This document shows, piece after piece, positions 18,008 through 27,121 of a DNA stretch of 64,000 nucleotides. Position 1 is the first letter of the stretch; each line of letters begins with the position of its first letter. Origin of the DNA: Geobacter sp. AOG1 (GTDB lineage: Bacteria; Desulfobacterota; Desulfuromonadia; Geobacterales; Geobacteraceae). The notes under the pieces were generated by a model. The model was not told the origin of the DNA. It made no database searches and saw nothing but the letters and a program-made list of their open reading frames with translations. Both the position numbers and the translations under genes were made by a program. The stretch covers positions 372,001 to 436,000 of the forward strand of contig NZ_BLIZ01000001.1 of the NCBI RefSeq assembly GCF_019972315.1. Reading direction: 5' to 3'.

Positions 18008-19530
18008 GGGTGCTCCTTTTCTATCGGAATGGGGTTAGTCGGTTGATCATTGTCAGGGCCGCAGGGAAGCTGATCGGCGGGGAGGGAAACGGTGAATACG
18101 GTTCCTCGCCCGTCTTCGCTGGTAACGGCAATGGTTCCCTGATGCTGCGTGACAAGCTTGTGGCAGATGGCCAGGCCAAGCCCGGTCCCCTGGGCCTTGG
18201 TTGTAAAGAATGGCGTAAAAATCTTCCCCAGAATCAGGGGGGGGATCCCCTGGCCGGTATCGGCAATACTGACGCGAACCCACTGCTTGCCTGCCTGTTC
18301 GACCAGTTGACTCGTTATGGTCAGCAGGCCGCCGGCAGGCATGGCCTGGACGGCGTTGAGGATCAGATTCAGCAGCACCTGCTGAATCTGCTTGCCGTCC
18401 ACATACACCGGCGGCAGGTTTTCCTGCAGTTCCAACCTCTTCTCGATACTCTTCACGCCCCGATGCTGGGAGGCAAACATGAGCGTCTTCTTCAGCAGGG
18501 CATTCAGGTCGGCATAGGTCGGTTCCGGCGGCGTCGGTTTGCCAAAGAAGAGCAGATCGTTGACCGTCTTGTCGAGACGCTTCACCTGCTCCAGCACTTC
18601 GTTGACGATTTCCGTCCGTGGGTCCGCGGGAGTGAAGTCGTCCTTTATAATGGTAATGGCCGCAGCAATGCCGGTCAGTGGATTTTTGATTTCGTGGGCT
18701 ATGCCGGCGGCCATCTCCCCTACCGATGCCAGCCGGTCAGCCCGTTCCATCTGCTGAAAATGCAGCTGTTCGAGCTCGCGTTTTGCATTGTCCAGCCGCT
18801 CCACCATGGAGTCGAAACTTGACATGAGCCGCCCCACTTCGTCCTTCCCGAACGGCTGCATCCTGACCGACAGGTCCCCCTGCTCCACCAGGGCCATCTT
18901 TTCCGTGAGGTGGGTGAGCGGTTTCTTGACGAACTTGAACATTACCAGCGAGATGGTGATCGCAAGAAAGCAGACGATCGCCACCGTGGAGAGGATGAAC
19001 AGCCTGGTCGCCTCCCACATCCGCCTCCTCGTCTCCTGAAGCGAATAATTGACGTCCAGAATACCGATTATCCGGCTTTTACCGCCGTGGCAGACGTGGC
19101 ACGGCTCGTCGTTATAAATCGGCTTCTGCATAACGAGCACTTCCCCCAGCCCGTCTTGCGCAAATACCCCCTCCTTTTTCCCCTGCAGAAACAGTTGATA
19201 ATCAGAAGGGTTGAGCAACCCCCCCACCTCCCCGGGAATGGAGGATTTGAGTATCGTTCCGTGGGGGTGAAATATCCGCACCCCGGCAAGCTTTGTGTTC
19301 TGCCCGACCATTTCCAGAATGGCCCGCGTATCCTCCGTATTACCGATCCGCATGGAGCTGTAGATGCTTCGCTCAATAGTGTTGAGGAGAAGTTCGGTGC
19401 TTTCGCGCGCGGCATTGATGAGCTGGGTTTGTTCCCGCTTGAGGTTAAGATAGGTATAGACGCTGATACCGAAGGCCAGAAGGCTTATGGTAAGGATGAT
19501 GACCCTGGTTGTCAGGCTTTTGAAGACCAA
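18004..19530 (-). CDS. Membrane sensor histidine kinase with periplasmic CxxCH heme motif
   Basis: A 508-residue kinase partnering the sigma-54 regulator. It starts with TTG, preceded by GGAGG at 4 bases. The order is TM1 (about 9-29), a periplasmic domain (about 30-175), TM2 (about 177-199), HAMP (about 200-252), the phosphoacceptor helix with H279 in [10 protein letters not shown], and an HATPase domain with [15 protein letters not shown] and GTGLGLAI boxes. The periplasmic domain holds CHVCH at 144-148, a c-type heme attachment motif, followed by GG and an IIGILDV strand, as in DUF3365/Tll0287-like heme sensor domains of Geobacter chemotaxis receptors. Ligand or redox sensing through covalently bound heme is inferred from the motif. 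Confidence 0.93.
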   Translation of the reverse strand: MVFKSLTTRVIILTISLLAFGISVYTYLNLKREQTQLINAARESTELLLNTIERSIYSSMRIGNTEDTRAILEMVGQNTKLAGVRIFHPHGTILKSSIPGEVGGLLNPSDYQLFLQGKKEGVFAQDGLGEVLVMQKPIYNDEPCHVCHGGKSRIIGILDVNYSLQETRRRMWEATRLFILSTVAIVCFLAITISLVMFKFVKKPLTHLTEKMALVEQGDLSVRMQPFGKDEVGRLMSSFDSMVERLDNAKRELEQLHFQQMERADRLASVGEMAAGIAHEIKNPLTGIAAAITIIKDDFTPADPRTEIVNEVLEQVKRLDKTVNDLLFFGKPTPPEPTYADLNALLKKTLMFASQHRGVKSIEKRLELQENLPPVYVDGKQIQQVLLNLILNAVQAMPAGGLLTITSQLVEQAGKQWVRVSIADTGQGIPPLILGKIFTPFFTTKAQGTGLGLAICHKLVTQHQGTIAVTSEDGRGTVFTVSLPADQLPCGPDNDQPTNPIPIEKEHP

Positions 19531-19574
19531 CCTGCCTCCGCTGAATTGTCCATCTCCGGCAGGACGTCAACCGC

Positions 19575-20117
19575 TTAATGAGTCTGTTGTTGCCCCGGTA
19601 TCGTCCCTGGTATCGTCCCTGGTATCGTCCCCGGTCTTGTCCCCGGAACCGTCTGGCGGTAGACGAACTGCCAGTCGCTGTACTTGGTCTTCCCTTCGAA
19701 ATCCTTGAAGGGTTCGGAGAACCCCCCCTGCTTAAGGGGAGTTTCTTCGCTGGAACTTGCCACGCCGATGATCCCCGTTGCCGGGTCCTTGACAATCACC
19801 CAATCCTTGCCGGTAATAGGGTCCTGATAGAGGCGGCGCAGGTATCTGATTTTCTGCAGGGAATTGGGGTCCAGCAGCAAATCCTTCAGATCGGTGATGG
19901 GACGGGGCGGTGGCTGACCGGGCCGGGGTTTTTTCCAGCGTTCAATGGCATCCCGGATCTGGCCGCCGCGAAACAGGAGCTCTGCCTCCCGCTCACGCTT
20001 CATGACTGTCGTCCAGACCTGTCCCGCGGCCCCGAGCATGATGCCGATGATCAGCACCATCATCAGCACCACTATATAGGTGAAGCCCCGGTTCGATCCG
20101 ACAGGACTGGTTCCCAT
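19575..20117 (-). CDS. Type II/IV pseudopilin-like protein with repetitive Pro-Gly-Thr tail
   Basis: A 180-residue pilin-like protein. It has a type III signal sequence: a short leader ending G11, then FTYIVVLMM and a hydrophobic helix to about residue 32. Position +5 of the mature protein is Val16 rather than the usual Glu, which is the pattern of minor pseudopilins such as GspK or of atypical family members. The body resembles GspG-like proteins of Geobacter (KREREAELLFRG followed by a Pro-rich stretch and DPITGKDW). The C-terminus is a tandem Pro-Gly-Thr-Ile/Arg repeat, encoded by 12-base DNA repeats. It begins 2 bases after the transketolase stop with GAGGA inside the previous gene, so is co-transcribed with it. 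The system it serves is not in view. Confidence 0.8.
   Translation of the reverse strand: MGTSPVGSNRGFTYIVVLMMVLIIGIMLGAAGQVWTTVMKREREAELLFRGGQIRDAIERWKKPRPGQPPPRPITDLKDLLLDPNSLQKIRYLRRLYQDPITGKDWVIVKDPATGIIGVASSSEETPLKQGGFSEPFKDFEGKTKYSDWQFVYRQTVPGTRPGTIPGTIPGTIPGQQQTH
19597..19644. repeat. Four tandem 12-bp units in the pseudopilin gene
   Basis: GGTATCGTCCCT occurs at 19597 and 19609, then variants GGTATCGTCCCC at 19621 and GGTCTTGTCCCC at 19633. The unit is a multiple of 3, so copy changes would lengthen or shorten the Pro-Gly-Thr-Ile tail without a frameshift. Confidence 0.85.
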
Positions 20118-20118
20118 G

Positions 20119-21057
20119 CTATTTCCTCGCCAGCAACTCCCGACCCGTCTCTACCAGATTCTCCGCGGTAAGGCCGAAGTACTTCAGCAGCTCTTCCGCC
20201 TTGCCGGAGGTCCCGAACCGGTCGTTGACCCCTACCCGCTTGAGCGGCACCGGGCACTGCTCCGCCAGCACTTCCGCCACGGCGCTCCCCAACCCGCCGA
20301 CAATGGAGTGTTCCTCAGCCGTCACGATGGCACCCGTTTCCCGGGCGGCCTTGACGATGATCTCCTGGTCCAGCGGCTTGACGGTGCCGATATGCACGAC
20401 CCGGGCGCTGACCCCCTCCTTCTTCAGCTGCTCAGCCGCGGCAACCGCCTGGGCGGTCATCAGCCCGGTTGTTACGAAGGTCAGGTCGGTACCGGCCACC
20501 AGTTCGGTCCCCTTACCGATTTCAAAGCGGTAATCTGCCGGAAATATGGTCGGCACCTTGTTCCGTCCGAGGCGGACGTAGACCGGCCCCTTGTAGGCGG
20601 CTACGGCGCGAATGGCAGCCTTGGTCTCCACGCCGTCAGCCGGCACGATGACGGTCATGTTGGGAACCGCCCGCATGATCGCCACGTCCTCCACCGACTG
20701 GTGGGAGCCACCGTCCTCGCCGACAGTGACGCCACCGTGGGTCGCAACGATCTTTACATTGGCTTTCGGATAGGCGACCGACTGACGTACCTGTTCCCAG
20801 GCCCGGCCCACCGCGAAGATAGCAAAGGTGGAGACGAAGGGAACCTTGCCGACGGCCGCCAGTCCGGCGGCCGTGCCGACCATGTTGGCCTCGGCGATCC
20901 CCATGTTGAAAAACCGTTCGGGAAATTTTTTTGCAAACACCCCGGTCTTGGTGGAGCCTGATAGGTCGGCATCCAGCACCACGATGCGGGGGTCTTCCCC
21001 CCCCAGTTCCGCCAGGGTCTCGCCGTATGCATCACGGGTTGCGATCATTGAACTCAT
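20119..21057 (-). CDS. Transketolase C-terminal subunit
   Basis: A 312-residue half of a split transketolase, carrying the pyrimidine-binding domain (DADLSGSTKTGVF, NMGIAEANMVGTAAGL) and the transketolase C-terminal domain. With the N-terminal subunit it transfers two-carbon units in the non-oxidative pentose phosphate pathway using thiamine diphosphate. The conserved Glu that activates the cofactor lies in GIAEANM. The ATG at 21057 has AAGGAA 9 bases upstream. It lies 68 bases after the N-terminal subunit gene, in the order usual for split transketolases of anaerobes, and 2 bases before the pseudopilin gene. Confidence 0.95.
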   Translation of the reverse strand: MSSMIATRDAYGETLAELGGEDPRIVVLDADLSGSTKTGVFAKKFPERFFNMGIAEANMVGTAAGLAAVGKVPFVSTFAIFAVGRAWEQVRQSVAYPKANVKIVATHGGVTVGEDGGSHQSVEDVAIMRAVPNMTVIVPADGVETKAAIRAVAAYKGPVYVRLGRNKVPTIFPADYRFEIGKGTELVAGTDLTFVTTGLMTAQAVAAAEQLKKEGVSARVVHIGTVKPLDQEIIVKAARETGAIVTAEEHSIVGGLGSAVAEVLAEQCPVPLKRVGVNDRFGTSGKAEELLKYFGLTAENLVETGRELLARK

Positions 21058-21076
21058 ATGTCAAATTCCTTTCAAA

Positions 21077-21112
21077 ATAGGTCATATTGGTCGAATAGGT
21101 CCCATAGGACGT
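21077..21112. repeat. Four imperfect 9-bp units upstream of the transketolase C-subunit
   Basis: The units ATAGGTCAT, ATTGGTCGA, ATAGGTCCC and ATAGGACGT run head to tail between the two transketolase genes, ending about 20 bases before the second start codon. They could change spacing between the genes; no function is known to me. Confidence 0.7.
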
Positions 21113-21125
21113 ATTTTATTCAATT

Positions 21126-21953
21126 CTACTCCTCGAAACACCCCAGGCACTCCAGCGCCCGGGGCAGCTCCTCGTCGCTGGGAGTCACGCCGTGGTAGGC
21201 GGCCTTGTTCTCGAAGAAGGAAACCCCTTTCCCCTTGACGGTACGGGCCACGATGACCGTTGGCCCTCCCTTGAGGGTTTCCGCCTGGTCGAGTGCGGCA
21301 AGGATGGCCGCCATGTCGTGGCCGTCGATCTCCAGGGTCTGCCAGCCGAAGGCGCGGAACTTGTCGGCGATCGGGTTCACATTCATCACTTTCGTAACTT
21401 CACCGTCGATCTGCAGGCCATTGGCGTCCACCATCGCGCAGAGGTTGTCCACTTTGTAGTGAGCAGCTGCCATGGCCGCTTCCCAGACCTGCCCTTCCTG
21501 CAGCTCGCCGTCGCCAAGCAGGGCATAGACCCGGTTATCACGCTGGTCGAGCCGGAGCCCCAGAGCCATACCGACCGCCATGGAAAGCCCCTGGCCGAGG
21601 GAACCGGTACAGACTTCGACACCGGGAGTCCCCTTGCTGTCGGGATGCCCCTGCAGATGGCTGCCGAGGCGGCGCAGCATCATCAGGTCTTCCCTGGGGA
21701 AATATCCCGCCTCCGCAAGGGCCACATACTGGGCCGGAGCCGCATGCCCCTTGCACAGCACAAACCGGTCACGCCCTTCCCAGGCCGGGTCCGTCGGATT
21801 GTGGCGCATTTTATGGAAATAGAGGGCGGTGACCATGTCGATTGCCGACAGGGAGCCGCCAGTATGTCCCGATTGCGACGCATGGAGGGTCTTGACGATG
21901 GCAACGCGGAGTTGCCGGGCCTTTTCTTCCAGATGGGTAACCAGTTCGTTCAC
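21126..21953 (-). CDS. Transketolase N-terminal subunit
   Basis: A 275-residue thiamine diphosphate-binding half of transketolase. Visible signatures are HASQSGHTGGSLS near residue 25, KGHAAPAQY, and the cofactor/metal motif GDGELQEGQVWEA. The start is a GTG at 21953 with AAGGA about 10 bases upstream. It is followed at 68 bases by the C-terminal subunit gene, so the holoenzyme is formed from the pair. Confidence 0.95.
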   Translation of the reverse strand: MNELVTHLEEKARQLRVAIVKTLHASQSGHTGGSLSAIDMVTALYFHKMRHNPTDPAWEGRDRFVLCKGHAAPAQYVALAEAGYFPREDLMMLRRLGSHLQGHPDSKGTPGVEVCTGSLGQGLSMAVGMALGLRLDQRDNRVYALLGDGELQEGQVWEAAMAAAHYKVDNLCAMVDANGLQIDGEVTKVMNVNPIADKFRAFGWQTLEIDGHDMAAILAALDQAETLKGGPTVIVARTVKGKGVSFFENKAAYHGVTPSDEELPRALECLGCFEE

Positions 21954-21990
21954 CAGTATGTGTCCTTTCCAGCAGCAGGATTATGGGTAC

Positions 21991-22482
21991 CTACTTGTCG
22001 TCGCCGGCAACCAGGTAGTCGAGAATGATTTCATCAAGGCTCTGCTTGGGGCGTGGTGCCTCGGGTGCGGCTTTCTGAGAAGAGGCGGAAGGGGGAGATT
22101 GGGGCGCCGCCGGTTTTGGTGCAGGGGCAGGGGACTGTGCGGATTGGGGTGCTGCCGGTTTTGCCGCGGAGGGTGCTGGCCGGGGTGTGGGAGCTGCCGG
22201 CGGAGGGGTTGCCGATACCCCGCCAAAGGCGCGGTCGTCGAATTCTCCCGCCTTGAGGCGGCGCAGCATATCCTTGTGCTGCTCTTTCATCAGCTCTTCG
22301 ACGACCTGGTCCAGGTTGTTGACCTTGAGGATATCGGCATAACTGGTTTTTTTCGAGGAGATTATGGTCCCTCCCCGGTAGAGGAGGGTGATGATGTGGG
22401 GGTTGTTGACGCCGCTGTCCTCGGTCTGGATGTGGAAGACGTCCCCCTTGTACATCACGTTGTGATTGAATCCCACTACCAT
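21991..22482 (-). CDS. Uncharacterised protein with Pro/Ala-rich linker
   Basis: A 163-residue protein that I do not recognise by function. Residues 1-85 look globular (a beta-rich stretch with YKGDVFHIQTED and YRGGTIISSKK). Residues about 89-140 are a low-complexity Pro/Ala/Ser linker, and a short C-terminal segment (SLDEIILDYL) looks conserved. No signal peptide or membrane segment is present. It sits 37 bases upstream of the transketolase genes, same strand. The shape, a small domain plus linker plus short peptide, suits an adaptor or tethering protein; that is inference. Confidence 0.7.
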   Translation of the reverse strand: MVVGFNHNVMYKGDVFHIQTEDSGVNNPHIITLLYRGGTIISSKKTSYADILKVNNLDQVVEELMKEQHKDMLRRLKAGEFDDRAFGGVSATPPPAAPTPRPAPSAAKPAAPQSAQSPAPAPKPAAPQSPPSASSQKAAPEAPRPKQSLDEIILDYLVAGDDK

Positions 22483-22574
22483 GGCCGCTTCCTGTCCGTC
22501 AAATGGCGTAATTTAATGCAAACTACCACATAAATCAAATAGTTGCAACAAGTAAAAATCCAGGTTCGGACGAA

Positions 22575-22623
22575 GGCAAGGGTGAAAGATTTCAGGTATC
22601 TCGGAGATTATTCTTCCCTTGCC
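22575..22623. other. Hairpin-forming sequence between metH and the linker protein gene
   Basis: GGCAAGGG (22575-22582) pairs with CCCTTGCC (22616-22623). A second possible stem, GTGAAAC with GTTTCAC, spans about 22637-22690. The 203-base gap is therefore structured. I could not match it to cobalamin, SAM or SAH riboswitches, and no U-run follows either stem. Confidence 0.4.
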
Positions 22624-22685
22624 TGAATCCGTGAGCGGGTGAAACAGACTACCCTCCGCACACATGTGGGGACAGTGGCTTCGTT

Positions 22686-25100
22686 TCACTTGCCGAGAAG
22701 CTGCCTGATCCGTGCCACCGCCTCCATGGCGTCCCTGGCGTACAGGTCGGCACCGATCTGGTCGGCGTAATCCTGGGTGACCACCGCCCCCCCCACCATG
22801 GTGAAGGTCCTGATTCCCGCATCCTTCAGACGGACAATGACGTTTTCCATCTCTGCCATGGTGGTGGTCATGAGTGCCGACAGGCCCACCGCATCGACCC
22901 CCTGCTCCCGCGCCGCAGCGATGATCCGCTCCGCCGGCACATTCTTCCCGAGATCGACCACCTCGAAACCGTGGTTCTCCAGGAGAGTACAGACGATGTT
23001 CTTGCCGATGTCGTGGATGTCACCCTCCACCGTGGCCATCAATATCTTCCCGAGACTTGCGAACGCCTCTCCCTTCATCTCCTGCTTCAGTCGGCCGAAG
23101 GCAGTCTGCATGGTTTCGGCCGCCAGCATCACCTGGGGAAGAAAGAAGATGTTCTTCTCAAAACGCCTCCCCACCTCTTCAAGACCGGGGAGGAGAGCCT
23201 CGTTGCTGATCTGCAGGGGGGTCAACCCTTCCGCGAATGCCCGCTCCACGAGGCCGATGATGGTTTCCCGCTCGCCATCGATGACGGCCCGGGAGATGAG
23301 GGAACGAATGTCTCGGGGTGCATCGGCAACCGGCAGGTCAGCGGCGGCCGCCACCGCCCCCTTGTAGGCATCGATGTAGGCGGCTGCGTTGGGGTCCCGG
23401 TTGAGGAGCACCATGGTGGAGCGCCAGGCGTCGAGCATCGCCTGCTCCTTGGGATTGACGATCGCCGCGTCGAGGCCCGCCGCCATGGCCATGGCGAAAA
23501 AGGAAGAGGAGATGACCGGACGGCAGGGGAGCCCGAAGGAGATGTTGCTCACCCCGAGAACCGTGTTTATCCCCAGGCGTTCCTTCACCAGCCTGATCGC
23601 TGCCAGTGTCTCCATGGCCCGTTTCTGCTCTGCGCTCACCGTGAGGGTCAGGCAGTCCATGACAATATTGTCCCGGGATATGCCGAGTTCCCCGGCGGCG
23701 GCCACGATCTTTTCGGCCACCCGGCAGCGGGCGTCGGCTGTCTCGGGAATCCCCGTCTCGTCCAGGGTCAGGCCGATTACCGCAGCGCCGTATTTTTTGA
23801 CGAGGGGGAGGACCCGCATCAGACTTTTCGCCTCACCGTTGACCGAGTTCACCAGCACCTTGCCGTCCGCCGCTTTGAGCCCCCGCTCCAGGGCCTCCGG
23901 GCTTGATGAGTCGAGCACCAGCGGGACCGATACGGCTCCGGTGACGCAGAATACAGCTCGTTCCATGGCCGCCGGCTCGTCGATGCCAGGGGTGCCGACG
24001 TTCACGTCCAGCAGGTGCGCCCCCGCCGTCACCTGCTCCATCGCCTCACGACGGATGTAGGCCACTTTTCCTTCCCGCAGTTCGGCGGCAAACCCCTTCT
24101 TCCCGGTGGGGTTGATACGTTCGCCGATGATAGTCACCGGATTGTCCCCACCGATGGCAACGAAACCGCTCCGGCTGGAGAGGAAGGTCATTCCGACGGG
24201 GGGACCTGCAGGAGATGCCTCCTGGTCCTTACCCGCCAGGGCCTCCTTGATGGCCTGGATATGGGCAGGGGTGGTGCCGCAGCAGCCGCCGATGATCCGC
24301 ACCCCCAGCGCCAGCATCCGGTCATGATAGGCAATCATCTCGTCGGGGGTACCGGGGAATACCGTCTTGCCATCCCTGAGCACCGGCAGGCCGGCGTTGG
24401 CCTGGGAAATGAGGGGAAGACGGGTGACGCGGCTCATGGCGGAAAGAATGTCGTAAATGCCGTCCACTCCAAGACCGCAGTTGGAACCGACGATGTCCGC
24501 ACCGACCGCTTCCAGGGTTATGGCCGCCGCCTCGGGAGGGGTGCCGAGCACGCTCCGCCCCTTGTCGTCGAAGGTGAGCATGGCGATAACAGGAATGGTG
24601 GAAGAGATTTCCCGGATGGCGATCACCGCCGCACGGGCTTCCTTGATGTCGAGGAATGTCTCCAGGGTGATGAGATCGGCGCCGGCCTCGATGAGCGCCG
24701 CAGCCTGTTCACGGAACAGATCCGCCATGGCGTCGAAGGAAAGATCCCCCACCGGTTCGACGAACCGGCCGGTCGGCCCAATGGATGCCGCGACATAAGC
24801 ATGGTCCCCCGCCACCTGCCGGGCGATCTCCACCGCACGGGCGTTGACCTCCCCGACTCGGTCCTGCAGCCCATAGTGGGCGAGCTTCTCCCGACTCCCG
24901 CCGAAGGTGTTGGTAACGAGGATATCGGCGCCCGCTGCCAGGTACTCCCGGTGGACCGATGCCACTACGTCGGGCATGGTGAGATTGAGTTCCTCCGGCG
25001 ACTGACCCGGCTTGAGCCCCCGCTCCTGAAGCATGGTTCCCATGGCACCGTCCAGCACCAGTACTCGCTCGCGTATGGCCTGCAGAAAAGGCTGCTTCAT
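22686..25100 (-). CDS. metH: Cobalamin-dependent methionine synthase lacking the reactivation domain
   Basis: An 804-residue cytoplasmic enzyme transferring a methyl group from methyltetrahydrofolate to homocysteine. The homocysteine domain (about 1-285) has the zinc cysteines in SNCGLG and GGCCGTTP. The pterin-binding domain (about 320-580) has GERINPTG and DVNVGTPG. The B12 cap and Rossmann domains (about 600-804) have the cobalamin His in GDIHDIGKNIV. The S-adenosylmethionine reactivation domain of the approximately 1200-residue E. coli enzyme is absent, as is usual for short MetH proteins of many anaerobes, which use a separate or unknown reactivase. No cobalamin riboswitch was seen in the 60 bases upstream. 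Downstream of murI and the GerMN gene, same strand. Confidence 0.95.
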   Translation of the reverse strand: MKQPFLQAIRERVLVLDGAMGTMLQERGLKPGQSPEELNLTMPDVVASVHREYLAAGADILVTNTFGGSREKLAHYGLQDRVGEVNARAVEIARQVAGDHAYVAASIGPTGRFVEPVGDLSFDAMADLFREQAAALIEAGADLITLETFLDIKEARAAVIAIREISSTIPVIAMLTFDDKGRSVLGTPPEAAAITLEAVGADIVGSNCGLGVDGIYDILSAMSRVTRLPLISQANAGLPVLRDGKTVFPGTPDEMIAYHDRMLALGVRIIGGCCGTTPAHIQAIKEALAGKDQEASPAGPPVGMTFLSSRSGFVAIGGDNPVTIIGERINPTGKKGFAAELREGKVAYIRREAMEQVTAGAHLLDVNVGTPGIDEPAAMERAVFCVTGAVSVPLVLDSSSPEALERGLKAADGKVLVNSVNGEAKSLMRVLPLVKKYGAAVIGLTLDETGIPETADARCRVAEKIVAAAGELGISRDNIVMDCLTLTVSAEQKRAMETLAAIRLVKERLGINTVLGVSNISFGLPCRPVISSSFFAMAMAAGLDAAIVNPKEQAMLDAWRSTMVLLNRDPNAAAYIDAYKGAVAAAADLPVADAPRDIRSLISRAVIDGERETIIGLVERAFAEGLTPLQISNEALLPGLEEVGRRFEKNIFFLPQVMLAAETMQTAFGRLKQEMKGEAFASLGKILMATVEGDIHDIGKNIVCTLLENHGFEVVDLGKNVPAERIIAAAREQGVDAVGLSALMTTTMAEMENVIVRLKDAGIRTFTMVGGAVVTQDYADQIGADLYARDAMEAVARIRQLLGK

Positions 25101-25160
25101 GGAGAGATATCCTTTACCGTAAAGTTTATGGAAGGGAAGAAGATAACATCGGCCGTAAGA

Positions 25161-25751
25161 TCATCTGGCCGGAGGGGAAACGGCGGACTTCTGTTCCAGG
25201 GAGAAGTCGGGTGCCAGTGGCCGGCTCAGGTCCAGATGCCCAAAGGTACTGACCGGCTCTCCGTCCACACGGAAGCCGACCCGGTGTATCTGGGGGAAGT
25301 TGACCGCAATGGTATCACTGATGGAATAGACGGCCGTCATCTCCGCAGAACTTCCGGCCGGCAGACCGTCGACAAACTCCCGTCCCAGGTCGACCACCGC
25401 AAGGTCGCCGGCCACCTCGACCCCTCGCACCGAGGTGGCCGGGGGGATGGTCGGAGACAGGTCACCGAGGGGGCCACTGGCCAGTTCCGCGATGAGATCC
25501 CCGATACATTCCGTAGGCTCACCGCAGGTATCCACTTCACGCCCCTCGCGTACGAGACCTGCCCCGTCGGCTGCTGCGAAGAACAGGGTCACGAGAACCG
25601 TCCCGCTTTCCTGGGCATGGGGAGGAACCGGGGGTGGGTTCCGTCGCTGTTCGTACCTCTGCAGCATGAGCGCACCGAACACCGCAGCCGAGATAACGAA
25701 TGCAAAGACAAGAATGGTCTTCCCCCGCCGGGGGTGTCTAGGGCGTTTCAC
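25161..25751 (-). CDS. GerMN-domain membrane-anchored protein
   Basis: A 196-residue protein with an N-terminal basic segment and one membrane helix (about 12-30), then a GerMN domain (about 50-190) marked by TVLVTLFFA, ELASGPLGDLSPTIP and GREFVDGLP. GerMN domains occur in the spore protein GerM and in cell-envelope proteins of non-sporulating bacteria; the exact role is unknown. I chose the GTG at 25751 because GGGGGAGG lies 6 bases upstream, which makes the gene overlap the end of murI by 14 bases. That overlap suggests cotranslation with the glutamate racemase and a role linked to peptidoglycan. Confidence 0.85.
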   Translation of the reverse strand: MKRPRHPRRGKTILVFAFVISAAVFGALMLQRYEQRRNPPPVPPHAQESGTVLVTLFFAAADGAGLVREGREVDTCGEPTECIGDLIAELASGPLGDLSPTIPPATSVRGVEVAGDLAVVDLGREFVDGLPAGSSAEMTAVYSISDTIAVNFPQIHRVGFRVDGEPVSTFGHLDLSRPLAPDFSLEQKSAVSPPAR

Positions 25752-26574
25752 CGTCAACCTCCCCCACATCTTCCTCATCCAGATTGACCTGGTAGACGTC
25801 CCCCAGCTTACCGCCGAGGAAACGGTTGCCGACCCTGATGAAGCCGGCGGGGACATCGGTTACGAAGTAGTGGTGGTTCCCCCGTTCCGCTGCGGGACGG
25901 AGCATATCCTGCTGGCCCAGTATCTCGGCCACGGTATGGGCAGTTTCCTCTGCCGAATCAACCAGATTCACGTCATCACCCATGACATCGGCAATTATTC
26001 CCTTGAGCAGGGGGTAATGGGTGCAGCCGAGCACCAGGGTATCGACCCCTTCCTCGCGAAGCCCCTGGAGGTAGGCGTGCGCCGTCAGCCGGGCGACCTC
26101 GTTGTCCACCCATCCCTCCTCCGCCAGGGGGACGAACAGGGGACAGGCACGGGTAACCACCTGGATCTCCGGGTTGATCCGCTTGATCGCTTTGGAATAG
26201 GCACTGCTCTTGATGGTCCCGGAGGTACCGATGACCCCGACCTTGCCGGATCGGGTCACCGCTGCCGCCCGACGCGCTCCCGGCTCGATGACGCCGACGA
26301 TGGGGAGGTCGAAGCTCTCCTTGAGCGCGTCGAGGGAGACGGCCGATGCCGTATTGCACGCCACCACCAGCAGCTTGATATCCCGTTGGACGAGAAACGC
26401 CGTGATCTGCCGCGCATAGCGGGTGACCGTCTCGGGGGACTTGGTACCGTAGGGAACCCTTGCCGTATCGCCAAGATATATGGTATCTTCTTGGGGAAGC
26501 GCCCTGATTATCTCCTTCAACACCGTCAGGCCACCGACCCCGGAATCGAATATGCCGATCGCTTTCCAGGTCAA
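25738..26574 (-). CDS. murI: Glutamate racemase
   Basis: A 278-residue cytoplasmic enzyme making D-glutamate for peptidoglycan. The catalytic pair is Cys73 in ACNTASA and a second Cys in LGCTHYPLL; Asp10 in FDSGVGGLT is the conserved N-terminal residue. The start is a TTG at 26574 with GGAG 6 bases upstream, which gives the normal family length; the longer frame upstream to 26625 has no conserved residues. It is the first gene of a likely operon with the GerMN gene and metH, and diverges from the 26776 gene. Confidence 0.94.
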   Translation of the reverse strand: MTWKAIGIFDSGVGGLTVLKEIIRALPQEDTIYLGDTARVPYGTKSPETVTRYARQITAFLVQRDIKLLVVACNTASAVSLDALKESFDLPIVGVIEPGARRAAAVTRSGKVGVIGTSGTIKSSAYSKAIKRINPEIQVVTRACPLFVPLAEEGWVDNEVARLTAHAYLQGLREEGVDTLVLGCTHYPLLKGIIADVMGDDVNLVDSAEETAHTVAEILGQQDMLRPAAERGNHHYFVTDVPAGFIRVGNRFLGGKLGDVYQVNLDEEDVGEVDGETP

Positions 26575-26775
26575 AACTCGCTCCAAGCTGTCATAATTCC
26601 GCAGGTTTTTACACCCTGCGCACAAGCAATATATAGTAGTTTGCCGGCCGGGGAGTTGTCAAGGCATTTGCACATGGCAAGAAAGCCGTTAATCCTGCTT
26701 TGAATTTTCCGGAAAATCTGGTATTGAACTATGCGAAGTTGATATAAACCTGCCGGATATCTGTACGGAGGGGAT

Positions 26776-27117
26776 ATGGACAAACAGGAGATGCTCGACA
26801 AGACCCGGGAGACCCTGTCCCCCTTTGAAACCGAGCACATCGTCAACTTCCTCAAGAACATGACCATGAAATCGGTCATGGAGAACCCCTGGCTTCTCGG
26901 GTTTCTGATAATCATCTTCTTCTTCGCGGTAATCAAGCGCTCCAAAGCGGTCCTTGTCTCCCTCTTCGCCTTCATCTCCATCATGTTCCTCATCCGCTAC
27001 ACCCTCATGGGGGAAGCGGGGAACGAACTGACCGTCCAGTCCACCCTCCCCTTCGCCTTCGGAGCGCTTGCCATCGGGGCGACACTCATCTATTTTCTCT
27101 TCATCAAATCGGAATGA
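26776..27117 (+). CDS. Small membrane protein, unknown function
   Basis: A 113-residue protein with an N-terminal soluble helix (about 1-35) and three hydrophobic segments (about 40-54, 58-73 and 90-108). No catalytic motif is visible. GGAGGGG lies directly upstream of the ATG. The stop is followed after 4 bases by the TTG of the dehydratase-family gene, so it probably begins that operon. I do not recognise a named family. Confidence 0.75.
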   Translation: MDKQEMLDKTRETLSPFETEHIVNFLKNMTMKSVMENPWLLGFLIIIFFFAVIKRSKAVLVSLFAFISIMFLIRYTLMGEAGNELTVQSTLPFAFGALAIGATLIYFLFIKSE

Positions 27118-27121
27118 GTCC

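Noticed and set aside
19597-19644. CRISPR-like array suggested by tandem repeats, also at 28105-28146 and 60893-60920
   Set aside because: Units are 7-14 bases, abut with no spacers, and lie within genes.
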